From positions 8,175 through 39,537 of the forward strand of contig MLAK01001010.1 in the NCBI GenBank assembly GCA_001839685.1: a stretch of DNA of 31,363 bases, in the 5' to 3' direction. Below are positions 19,150-26,588 of this stretch, piece by piece (position 1 is the stretch's first letter; every line of letters starts with the position of its first letter). Under the pieces are notes generated by a model. It did no database searches and had not been told where the DNA came from. It saw only the letters and a list, made by a program, of their open reading frames with translations. The position numbers and the translations under genes were made by a program. This DNA is from Tritrichomonas foetus (taxonomy: Eukaryota > Parabasalia > Tritrichomonadida > Tritrichomonadidae).

Positions 19150-20010
19150 CTCAATTTTAGAATGTTGATAAATTTAGTGATGGAAAAAAAATACAAAAAG
19201 AATTTCAATGTTTATTGTTTTATGAAATATATTAAAAATTGATGAAATAGAAACATCTTTCATTTCATTAGTTTTATGGGAATTATAAAAATATTCAATG
19301 ATCTCTGGATCAATGTAATGATTAATATCATCAATGTGAATAATTGTTATCAATTTCTTCTTCTTCTGGTTCTCGGTCTGTATTATGTTTCTCACGATCT
19401 TTTAGCCATGTCTGAAATCTCTGCTGATTGTTATCAATTTCTTCTTTGGAATGAATTTTTTTTTGAATATCAAACTGACTTTCTTTTACAATTATTCTAA
19501 CAATTGGTGTAGATTTTTGAGATTCTTTTTTTGATTGTTAATATAAACTATTGATATCTTCTTTTTTTAAATCAGAGATTTCTTTGAGTTTTTAATAAAT
19601 TTTTGCATATTTATTCATTTCTGGAACAAAAAATGAAAAAAAAAAAAAAAAAAAAAAAATTTTTCATCATCAAGTTTGGAAATAGTTTTCATTAGAAATC
19701 GAATATCAAAAAAAGCCTTCTTCTAAAATGGAAAGTAGAAAATGTTTGTTTGATTTGAAAATGAAAAATAATGCTGATTGATGAATTGAAGCTTTTAATG
19801 AATGTTTATAATTTAATTCTTTTTATAAAGTGGAAAAAAATTCATGTCTTTTTGAAAGAATTTCTTCATTTTTGGTTTCATGAAAATTAAAATAACTCGA
19901 AAGATGAACAAAAATTCTAAGGAAGCTTCATAAAGATAAAAATGTTGAGATATCGATATTTCTTCAAAATAATTAAAAAGTCCATTATTCAATTATTCAT
20001 CTTTCGTGAC
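19150..20010 (-). pseudogene. Decayed coding remnants of unknown families, minus strand
   Basis: Reading the minus strand gives protein-like stretches broken by frame changes and stops. From the 5' side they include SSYFNFHETKNEEILSKRHE, KELNYKHSLKASIHQSALFF and, after an A-rich tract, a charged coiled-coil-like piece (IHSKEEIDNNQQRFQTWLKD). A last open piece (about 19395-19174) contains HIDDINHYIDPEIIEYF. They resemble the charged helical and ankyrin-type repeat proteins common in trichomonads, but I cannot assign a family. No intact gene can be read, so this is probably a multiply frameshifted pseudogene or two fragments. Confidence 0.35.
19633..19660 (+). repeat. Poly(A) tract
   Basis: A near-pure A run (ATG followed by more than 20 A, then T5) is a likely sequencing weak spot. 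No target-site duplication or retroelement was seen next to it. Confidence 0.7.
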
Positions 20011-20068
20011 ATGATTCACTCAAGTGCTGTTTCAATTTATGCGACTAAATAATGATTGAATTTTGATT

Positions 20069-20073
20069 TCATT
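20069..20073 (+). promoter_or_regulatory. Initiator-like element (TCATT)
   Basis: TCATT lies 46 nt upstream of the chosen ATG of the following gene, longer than the usual trichomonad 5' UTR but still possible. Confidence 0.3.
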
Positions 20074-20116
20074 TGATAAGAGTTCGTTTAAAAATAGGAA
20101 TCTGGAAAAATTGTTG

Positions 20117-20593
20117 ATGAAAAAACAGCGAGCAGAGCGACTTTATTTAGTTTATCGCAAATTTCTGAGTGAAGCATTAAAGCCTTTAAACGATGGAAGG
20201 CTTCAAAATTTAATCGAAAATTGCCCAGATTTGATTCAAATAAGCAAAGAAATCGAAACAAACGGATTTGATGATTTTGATTCTCGCGTACAAGAAAAGA
20301 AACTTATTGAAAAACTCAACAGACTCGATGACCTAATCGCTCAAGAAAACGGAATCAAAGTCGATATGTCAGCATTAGAATTTGAGCCGATTGATCCAGA
20401 AAATGTTCGAAAATCAATTATAGTTGCTGCAAAACAACAAGAAATAGAGAAACTCAAAATAGTGCTACAGAATTTGAATAACACAAATGATGAACTCGCG
20501 CAGGAAGATGAGCTGATTAAAAAAGAACTTGAAAAATCATGTGAAAAAATAGAAGAAACCAATCAGCTTATTCAAAATTCGGTGTACTCGTAA
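20117..20593 (+). CDS. Coiled-coil protein, possible kinetochore subunit Nnf1/PMF1
   Basis: The 158-residue protein starts at the first ATG (MKKQRAERLYLV); upstream codons are open but lack ATG. It is almost wholly helical. An N-terminal helix (RAERLYLVYRKFLSEALKPL) is followed by a short mid-part and a C-terminal coiled coil from about residue 115. The pattern follows Nnf1/PMF1 of the MIS12 complex: the segment EKKLIEKLNRLDDLIAQENG parallels human PMF1 EGNLEAVLNALDKIVEEGK, and IDPENVRKSIIVAAKQQEIE parallels its PEKDLHSVMAPYFLQQRD. Length also fits. The likeness is weak, so another coiled-coil family (for example prefoldin-like) cannot be excluded. If right, the protein links centromeric chromatin to the outer kinetochore. 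The stop is TAA followed by A. Confidence 0.55.
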   Translation: MKKQRAERLYLVYRKFLSEALKPLNDGRLQNLIENCPDLIQISKEIETNGFDDFDSRVQEKKLIEKLNRLDDLIAQENGIKVDMSALEFEPIDPENVRKSIIVAAKQQEIEKLKIVLQNLNNTNDELAQEDELIKKELEKSCEKIEETNQLIQNSVYS

Positions 20594-20722
20594 AATCAGG
20601 CGCAAATTTGAGTTCAAAAAATGCTTCGAGTGATTCTGCTTGACGAAGTTTTTTTCAAAATGTTCATGTTAAAAGATTTATAGAATTATTGTTAATATAT
20701 CATGTTATTTTGAATTATGCTT

Positions 20723-20817
20723 CTATTCTTGAATGTTATTTCTTTTCTTGAATGTTATTTCTATTCTTGAATGTTATTTCTTTTCTTGAATATCATTTCT
20801 ATTCTTGAATATTTGAA
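20723..20817 (+). repeat. 19-bp tandem repeat, five copies
   Basis: The unit CTATTCTTGAATGTTATTT alternates with CTTTTCTTGAATGTTATTT, giving a 38-bp higher-order period. The last copies drift (GAATATCATTT, GAATATTTG). Confidence 0.85.
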
Positions 20818-21280
20818 CAAGAAATAATAAAACCACTAAATAAGTAGATGTATTAATGTTGATTTCTTTGAAATAAATTCACAAATGAAGATTAGTGATG
20901 AGTGGAGATTGCTGAGAGTTGTTTCTGAATAAAATAATCTCGAAACGAATCATAAAATGTTGATAAAATACTTTCAGAATAGATTTCCACATGATCTGAT
21001 AAAACTTCTCTCTTCTTTCGAGAAGTTTATGTTATATAATTGGTTTTTACATGCACTAGGATAATGAAAAAATTATATTAAAGAATATTTACGTGAAAAT
21101 TACTACACAATAAAATGTGAAAAAAAATCCATATTTGTTGCAATACACATCCTATATTTAGAGTTGTTGGAACATTATTCTCTTTTGGAACGTGTAATCG
21201 GAGCAGAATCATTTGGCAAAAGGAAGGACATAAAGTTGTAATATTCATATGAATTGAAAAAAATCACAGTTTTGAAAAAA

Positions 21281-21540
21281 ACATATTCAACAAAAAGAAA
21301 ACATATTCACAAAAAGAAAACATATTCAACAAAAAGAAAACATATTCAACAAAAAGAAAACATATTCAACAAAAAGAATACATATTCAACAAAAAGAAAA
21401 CATATTCACAAAAAGAAAACATATTCACAAAAAGAAAACATATTCAACAAAAAGAAAACATATTCAACAAAAAGAATACATATTCAACAAAAAGAAAACA
21501 TATTCAACAAAAAGAAAACATATCCAACAAAAAGAAAACA
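21281..21540 (+). repeat. 20/19-bp minisatellite, about 13 copies
   Basis: The unit CATATTCAACAAAAAGAAAA (20 nt) appears with a 19-nt variant that lacks one A (CATATTCACAAAAAGAAAA), and two copies end in AATA. The variant order is 20, 19, 20, 20, 20', 20, 19, 19, 20, 20', 20, 20, 20, so recent block duplication is likely. It lies 45 bp past the BET gene's stop. Confidence 0.93.
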
Positions 21541-21584
21541 AAAAACAATCTTTATTATTGGCTGACAAATGAATTCATAAAAGT

Positions 21585-22442
21585 TCAACGACCTAAAATT
21601 TGTGAGACGAGAGCGCGCAGCTCGAAAAGCGTTGCATCTTTCAGTTTTTCAATCTCCAAAACAAATTCATCATCGTCTGCACCTCCTTCAATTGATGGCT
21701 CCATCCTTTTAACCAGATCAATAATTTGTTGAACTTGATCAGAATCCTCAATCAAATTCACTTCTTCTGTTAGTGTTTTTATTTCTTCTGGAGTCATTGT
21801 CGGCGCTGCTGCTCTTGTAGTTGGAAGAGCGTTTTGGGAAAGATTTTGTTGGGTTGGAACAGATTCTTGTGAAGATTTAGAAGAAGTCATTAAATTAGAA
21901 TTATTTTGTGTTGATTTTGAGGCAGAATTTTGTAGATTTGAATTTTTCTTTGAATTCACTTTTTGTGAAGATGAGTTCACTTGTTGTGATGTTTGTGTAT
22001 TTCTTCTTGATGAACTTTTTGAGGAAGAATTGATTTTAGGAGCAGTTTTGATAATTGAATTAATCTCGCTTTTCAATTTCTCAAATTGGGAATTCCAATC
22101 TGCATCGGCATCAGACGAGAAGTTGACCGTTAAATCGCGGAAGATTGTTTGAATCTCTTTTGCGAGGAGCGAAATCAGGGCTTTGGGGCCGTTATAGGTA
22201 AACGCGTTATTCCATATTAATTCCATATCTTCTTTCCATTGTTCGACGGTTTCGTATTCGTTATTATCGAGCTTTTTGCGGGCGGTCCCGAGGTCCATCG
22301 GGGATGTGATTTTCGAAAAATAATCTGGGCAATTATCGGTTGTGGGATTCACGGGTTGACTGAACATGCGCGAAATATGGTATTTCTGAATTTTGTCCAT
22401 GACTTTGAGGCATCTCTGTTTCTGAAAATCGGCAAGAGGCAT
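21585..22442 (-). CDS. BET-type protein: one bromodomain plus NET domain
   Basis: The 285-residue protein reads acetylated histone tails. The bromodomain (about 10-110) shows FSQPVNP (WPF-shelf equivalent), PDYFSKITSPMDLGTARKKL and NNAFTYNG, with the acetyl-lysine-binding Asn in YNG. A Ser/Asn/Gln-rich linker (about 135-210) follows. The C-terminal NET (extra-terminal) domain, about 215-285, reads MTPEEIKTLTEEVN, then MEPSI, then LKDATLFELRALVSQIL, matching BRD2/3/4 and Bdf1. Animal BET proteins have two bromodomains; plants and some protists have one, as here. A TCATT Initiator lies 16 nt upstream. The stop is TGA. GC is 29 of 60 in the bromodomain line at 22261 and 15 of 60 in the linker at 21901. 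Confidence 0.92.
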   Translation of the reverse strand: MPLADFQKQRCLKVMDKIQKYHISRMFSQPVNPTTDNCPDYFSKITSPMDLGTARKKLDNNEYETVEQWKEDMELIWNNAFTYNGPKALISLLAKEIQTIFRDLTVNFSSDADADWNSQFEKLKSEINSIIKTAPKINSSSKSSSRRNTQTSQQVNSSSQKVNSKKNSNLQNSASKSTQNNSNLMTSSKSSQESVPTQQNLSQNALPTTRAAAPTMTPEEIKTLTEEVNLIEDSDQVQQIIDLVKRMEPSIEGGADDDEFVLEIEKLKDATLFELRALVSQILGR

Positions 22443-23264
22443 GAAAATTAGAATTAATGATTAAACGGTCTCTTGTAAAGAAAGGTCAATTTGGCTTAAA
22501 TAGTTATTCAATGTATATTTGGCTGATTCTTCAAAACTCGATTTTCATTTTGGTTGATATTCATTCAAAGCTCGTGAAGGGAAATCTCTCAAAATACTCT
22601 AAATCAACTAGTATAATGTTATGAAGAATTTCTTTTTTATATACTGGTCTTTATTTAAATACCCATGCGTATTCACCTATGAATGGAGAAAATATGTCAT
22701 CAATTCAATGTTATTTATCATTACTATAAAATAAATGATTATTCTTGACTTTATTGAATAAAGGGAATTACTTGACACACATTTTATCAATTGATGTACA
22801 ATAACCCAGAGATTAATAGGAGATATATTCATTGTTATTCAAAAATAAATTGGGATTCGAATATACATTGTTATTCAAATATTGATTGAATTCTAGTATT
22901 ATTTAATATCATGATTAAATGGATTATAAACTAGTTTTCTTTAATAATTAACAATGTAAATTGTATGCTACATCAATAATTGACATTTAATTTTTGTTTC
23001 AACATTTAAAATTCTTTTTGATATTTAATTATGGGAATTTTTGCTTGAGGAGATTTCGAAGAATAATGACTTGGAGAAATTCTATATGATATCTCATATG
23101 CTTTCTATTTGTAATTGAAGCTTCACAATGTTCACTGAGTTTGCTTAATATAATTTGCAAGCGATTAGTCGCGTCGAAAAAAAAAGAGGCTTTTGATTCA
23201 CATCAATTGAAATGCTTGAAGTGAATCAAGACTAGTCTTCAATTGTGAGAACTTTTTTCACTTT
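22443..23264. other. AT-rich intergenic region
   Basis: No gene is seen in this 822-bp spacer. Apart from the BET Initiator and one AAGGTCAAT at 22482-22490, which points away from the BET gene, I find only short A/T runs and weak repeats such as TTATTCAAATA words near 22840-22890. Confidence 0.5.
22456..22460 (-). promoter_or_regulatory. Initiator-like element of the BET gene
   Basis: On the minus strand this reads TCATT, giving a predicted 5' UTR of about 16 nt before the ATG at 22442. It matches the trichomonad Initiator consensus. Confidence 0.5.
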
Positions 23265-23930
23265 CTAGTCTTCATTTGTTTCTATTTTATCGTTATTTTC
23301 TGCTTCAATGACTTGGTTTTGAATTTCCAACCGTCCATTTTCCAACTCGTCAATTTTTTCCTGAATTTTTTGAATTCTTTCACGATACCCCTGCAGCATG
23401 TCAGCCAAGTCAACTCCCTCTTCAGGGTTTGTGGCAGATTTAATTTCCTCCAGAATGAGCTGGTCTTTTTCCTGCTTTAAGAGTTCAATTTTTTCTTCAA
23501 CATTTGATGTGTCCACAAATTGACCTTCTTGTTGACGGTTTTGGGCATTTTTTTCAATCAACTGTCTTCGAATTTCTTCAGTGTTTCGAATGATTTCTTG
23601 GTAATTGCTTTCGACCTGCTGTGAAAATTTCTCGACTCTTTCTTCGTCAATGAATTGCTTTATGTTTGCTGGATTTTTTCCGTTGAAATAACCGACTTTG
23701 ATAAAACGATTATTTAGAAAGGCATTTGGGTCTTCGTAAGCCTTTCGCGCGCTGTTTTTCGAATCGTAGACAATCGTGGCTTCTGTTCCATCAACCCAGA
23801 GAGAGCTGATGTGTCCGTATTTTTTGAAATAACTGAAGACTGTCGAAATAGCATTTTGTGTAGCGGGAATATTTGTAACCAAAATGACATTACTTTCGTT
23901 AAAAGCTCGTGGTGGTCCAAATCTTTTCAT
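23265..23930 (-). CDS. RRM RNA-binding protein of the RBM26/RBM27 type
   Basis: The 221-residue protein has one RNA-recognition motif at about 14-85 (ILVTNIPATQNAISTVFSYF, then KKYGHISSLWVDG). The end of the RRM, AFLNNRFIKVGYF, is the signature of RBM26/RBM27 and their yeast relatives (LNNRFIRVLW in the human proteins), where two residues before the signature are also an Ala/Val in an AxLNNRF context. The rest (about 95-215) is a Glu/Lys/Gln-rich coiled coil. The zinc finger and PWI-like parts of animal RBM26/27 are missing, so this is a shorter form. Known relatives take part in nuclear RNA surveillance with the exosome. It is divergent from the GNAT gene. The stop is TAG. Confidence 0.75.
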   Translation of the reverse strand: MKRFGPPRAFNESNVILVTNIPATQNAISTVFSYFKKYGHISSLWVDGTEATIVYDSKNSARKAYEDPNAFLNNRFIKVGYFNGKNPANIKQFIDEERVEKFSQQVESNYQEIIRNTEEIRRQLIEKNAQNRQQEGQFVDTSNVEEKIELLKQEKDQLILEEIKSATNPEEGVDLADMLQGYRERIQKIQEKIDELENGRLEIQNQVIEAENNDKIETNED

Positions 23931-24267
23931 TCTTATTTTTATTATTTCGCCTTAGAATTTTTTACATAACATTTCATACCAACCAAAATTTCCGTCAATA
24001 TTTTGGCTGATGTCAATGACCAGATATTTTCAGAATTGTCATCGTAGAAATTCGAATTTTTGAAATATCCTGATAATAACTTTGTTAAATAGCATATACT
24101 TTATTTTTCTTTATTTATATAATTGTATTTAATTTTAATTAATGATAAAATATTGAGATAATATATAAATAAATGATATATTGTGGAAATAATAGAAAAT
24201 TTGGTTGTTTTAACTTTTTGATAACATTATACAAAGTCAACTTCATATCATTTTCCTCAATTGCTTC
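23931..24267. other. Divergent intergenic region of the RRM and GNAT genes
   Basis: A 337-bp AT-rich spacer serves as promoter region for both genes. ATGACCAGATAT (near 24016) also occurs at about 13574, upstream of the ankyrin gene. The GNAT Initiator lies at its right end. Confidence 0.45.
24248..24252 (+). promoter_or_regulatory. Initiator-like element of the GNAT gene
   Basis: TCATT gives a predicted start at 24250 and an 18-nt 5' UTR before the ATG at 24268. Confidence 0.5.
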
Positions 24268-24759
24268 ATGATTCGTCACCTTTCAATCCGCCAAGCCACT
24301 CCAGCCGATAAAGATTATATAATTATGTGTGTTCGCAAGCTCACAAAAATCGTTCTTGGTACAAAATCTTTGCCTTACAATATCAACATTGAAAACACGT
24401 TTGACGAAATGATCAAGGACCCAGGATGCCACATGTTTATTGCAGAAGAGAATGGAAAGAAATTGGGAGGGGCAGTTACAACCATCCAAAATATGCTTCA
24501 CATGGGCGGCAAATTTTTGTACATTCAAGAGCTTTTGATTGAAGATGAGGCTCGTGGAAAAGGTGTTGGTGGTAAAATGCTGAAGTTTATTGAAGACTAT
24601 TCAAAAGAACAAGGGTGTCTTGCACTTGAGCTACAGCAGCCACCTGAAACAACGAAATACCATGAAGCTCGTACAAAGTTCTACACTGATCAAGGATATG
24701 AATTTTCTGGTCTCGCCAGAATGAAGAGATTCGCAAACTGGATAAAGTTAGATGAATAA
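24268..24759 (+). CDS. GNAT-family N-acetyltransferase
   Basis: The 163-residue single-domain protein should transfer an acetyl group from acetyl-CoA to an amine. It begins with a typical strand (IRQATPADKDYI), has the central strand pair MFIAEENGKKLGGAV and YIQELLIEDEARGKGVGGKM, where RGKGVGGK is the Q/RxxGxG/A pyrophosphate-binding motif A, and ends with FYTDQGYEFSGLARMKR. Small GNATs of this layout are typical of bacteria; transfer into trichomonads is plausible but not shown here. The substrate cannot be told (polyamine, antibiotic, amino acid or peptide amine). The stop is TAA followed by A. Confidence 0.88.
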   Translation: MIRHLSIRQATPADKDYIIMCVRKLTKIVLGTKSLPYNINIENTFDEMIKDPGCHMFIAEENGKKLGGAVTTIQNMLHMGGKFLYIQELLIEDEARGKGVGGKMLKFIEDYSKEQGCLALELQQPPETTKYHEARTKFYTDQGYEFSGLARMKRFANWIKLDE

Positions 24760-25503
24760 AGTCGAAGTAAAAAAAATATTAGAAATAAAAAGTTAGAAGT
24801 GATTTATGTAAGAAGAAATTTTAAATATTAATATTATCACTGAGGCTTCGTGAGTATGTCCTGAGTTTGAAAAAAGATTATGACCATTCAAGTATTCCGC
24901 ATTTTGATACTCAAGATAAACATATGTTTGAATTATTGAATAGTATCAACAACTATGTGTATGTTCTAACTCAGACAAATAATAAAATTGAAAAGTCGAA
25001 TTATGATAGCTTGATTACAAATACAAGTAGTGTAAAACACATTTTATTCTCAAAGACTTCCACATTAAATCCATAGATTGTGGGGTTTTAGTTTCCATAA
25101 CTTTTTTGATCACCAATAAATTTAAAATGAATATATAATTGGGCATAACTGACCTTACAAGCTATTTCAAACTTGCGATTTTGATTTGATATTCCAAACT
25201 TGCGATTTTGATTTGATATTTCTTTAGATGATATTTGTTTAAAATATAGAAATTGTGATGATGAAAATTCGGCATGCAGATTTTTATGAACAAAATGGTT
25301 GAAATGATCTCGAAGGTATCCTAAGCGTTCTGCTTTTGTTGGTTGTTCATATATTTCAATAAATGTTCTCAAAAAATGCTTTTTTTGATATGATTCATAA
25401 TTTCTGCTGACTTTTTATATCACATGAATCGATACTTTGGAATACACTTACTTATCTTTTCATTCCACAAATAAATAAATAAATCGAAATAAAAATATTT
25501 CTC
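24760..25503. other. Convergent intergenic region with short coding-like fragments
   Basis: A plus-strand frame from about 24838 to 25076 (LREYVLSLKKDYDHSS, then MFELLNSINNYVYVLTQT) and a minus-strand frame from 25372 to 25088 (TFIEIYEQPTKAERLGYLRD, then HFVHKNLHAEF) look protein-like. Both lack a good ATG start and match nothing I recognise. They may be gene remnants. A 27-bp tandem duplication lies inside. Confidence 0.4.
25168..25220 (+). repeat. 27-bp tandem duplication
   Basis: CAAACTTGCGATTTTGATTT plus GATATT occurs twice with a period of 27 bp and no mismatch over 26 bases. The lack of divergence suggests a recent duplication. In the minus frame it gives a duplicated nine-residue unit (NQNRKFGIS, NQNRKFEIA). 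Confidence 0.85.
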
Positions 25504-26175
25504 TTAATCAATATAAGTTGGCTTATTTGGATCGAAATGATATTCAAACATCATTTCAAGCTGTGATGGAATTGTTCTTTCCAACGAAAGCGGTGGAATT
25601 TCATTCCTCTTGAAGAATTTTTTATCTTTTATATCAAACACATCATTGAAACTTCCACCAACAACTTCACACATAATAAACACTTTGTAACAAAAAACTT
25701 TTTCATATGTTGGATTTTTCTGTTTCTGCATATCAAAAAGTGCACAAACCTTTTTTGGAATGACGTGGAGGCCTGTTTCTTCTTGTGTCTCTTTAATTGC
25801 CACTTCATCAACGGAATATCCAACATCACTCCATCCACCAGGTGGCGCCCAAGTGCCGTCGCTTTCTTGAACAAGCAGAACTTCATCATATTCATTGAAT
25901 ATAATGGCGCGAACGTCGAATCGCTTGGAAACCGGCTCGTCTTCTAGCATGTAGTTTAGCGTGTCTGCAGTATTCTTTATCGTGGAAATGTTTTCGTGCG
26001 ATAGATGTTTTAATTTTTGGCTGATGATTTCTAATTCTTCAAATCGTTCTTTCGAGTAGTTGTCATCGGTTTTTGGAAGTCTTTCTTGAGCAATTTCATG
26101 AAGTCGATTCGAAATCGTTGCTATTTCGTCGTTGATATTCATAAAAAAACTTTTTCTTTCTTGAAAAAGTAGCAT
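25504..26175 (-). CDS. Nudix hydrolase with bacterial-type N-terminal domain
   Basis: The 223-residue protein hydrolyses a nucleoside diphosphate linked to another moiety, such as ADP-ribose or a nucleotide sugar. The N-terminal helical part (about 12-75: ISNRLHEIAQERLPKTDDNY, SKERFEELEIISQKL) matches the Nudix_N_2 domain of bacterial enzymes. The Nudix core (about 85-200) has TWAPPGGWSDVGYS, then AIKETQEETGL: the catalytic EExG glutamates are present, Lys replaces the usual Arg, and Tyr stands at the first, less critical Glu position. The conserved end LSLERT and NKPTYID fit the same bacterial group. A second in-frame ATG at 26142 (MNINDEIATI) better fits the family N-terminus and may be the true start. 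Bacterial ancestry is inferred. The stop is TAA. Confidence 0.88.
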   Translation of the reverse strand: MLLFQERKSFFMNINDEIATISNRLHEIAQERLPKTDDNYSKERFEELEIISQKLKHLSHENISTIKNTADTLNYMLEDEPVSKRFDVRAIIFNEYDEVLLVQESDGTWAPPGGWSDVGYSVDEVAIKETQEETGLHVIPKKVCALFDMQKQKNPTYEKVFCYKVFIMCEVVGGSFNDVFDIKDKKFFKRNEIPPLSLERTIPSQLEMMFEYHFDPNKPTYID

Positions 26176-26411
26176 CGATTATTTTTCAGTCAATATTTGG
26201 CCAATTAGATGAACAATAGTCAAATATTTTCACCTTAATTACTAAATTATGACGGTTTTCATCATACATATTGAATTTTCAAATGAAAGTCTAATATAAA
26301 TGACCTGATTTCATAATAAGATTAATGTGAACACATATGGTCAAATGAAACGTAAAAATATTGGAAAATGTTCACCGGTTCATTGTAAAACTGGTTTTCC
26401 TAGACGATAAA

Positions 26412-26429
26412 GTTTCAAAGCTTTGAAAC
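26412..26429. repeat. Perfect 18-bp palindrome
   Basis: GTTTCAAAGCTTTGAAAC is its own reverse complement. It lies 13 bp from the AAGGTCAAA motif pair and could bind a dimeric factor. Confidence 0.7.
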
Positions 26430-26441
26430 ACTTTCCCTTAT

Positions 26442-26462
26442 TTTGACCTTCCATTTGACCTT
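26442..26462 (-). promoter_or_regulatory. Tandem AAGGTCAAA motif pair (minus strand)
   Basis: TTTGACCTT occurs at 26442-26450 and 26454-26462, i.e. two AAGGTCAAA on the minus strand with starts 12 bp apart. They face the Nudix gene from about 267 bp upstream of its ATG, an orientation and distance comparable with the other two pairs. Confidence 0.35.
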
Positions 26463-26575
26463 ATGCGTTCACGTAAATCAACTGTCAATGGTCGGACTAA
26501 ACATGACTTTAGTTTGAAAGTGAATAATAGAAATAACTGAAATAGTTTTCAAAAGATAAGTGAAAAGGCAAAAGT

Positions 26576-26580
26576 TCATT
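26576..26580 (+). promoter_or_regulatory. Initiator-like element of the kinase gene
   Basis: TCATT places the start at 26578, 11 nt before the ATG at 26589, the typical trichomonad spacing. Confidence 0.55.
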
Positions 26581-26588
26581 TTTGGTGA

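Larger units (their letters stand above)
20594..21584. other. Convergent intergenic region carrying two minisatellites
   Basis: Besides two tandem arrays (20723-20817 and 21281-21540) I see only AT-rich spacer. The 103-codon open frame across the second array lacks an ATG and exists because the unit has no stops, so it is not a gene. Confidence 0.6.
26176..26588. other. Divergent promoter region with palindrome and motif pair
   Basis: The 413-bp region between the Nudix and kinase genes holds a perfect 18-bp palindrome (26412-26429), a pair of AAGGTCAAA motifs on the minus strand (26442-26462), sequence pieces shared with the inverted repeat at 9923-9993, and the kinase gene's Initiator. Confidence 0.55.

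Noticed and set aside
21281..21540. CRISPR-like array
   Set aside because: Units are contiguous with no unique spacers, in a eukaryotic context; it is a minisatellite.
21254..21565. 103-codon frame through the 20-bp repeat
   Set aside because: It begins at TTG, not ATG, and the unit has no stop in any frame, so openness carries no information.
24838..25372. Two short coding-like fragments as genes
   Set aside because: Neither has an ATG in frame at a sensible place, and no family was recognised.
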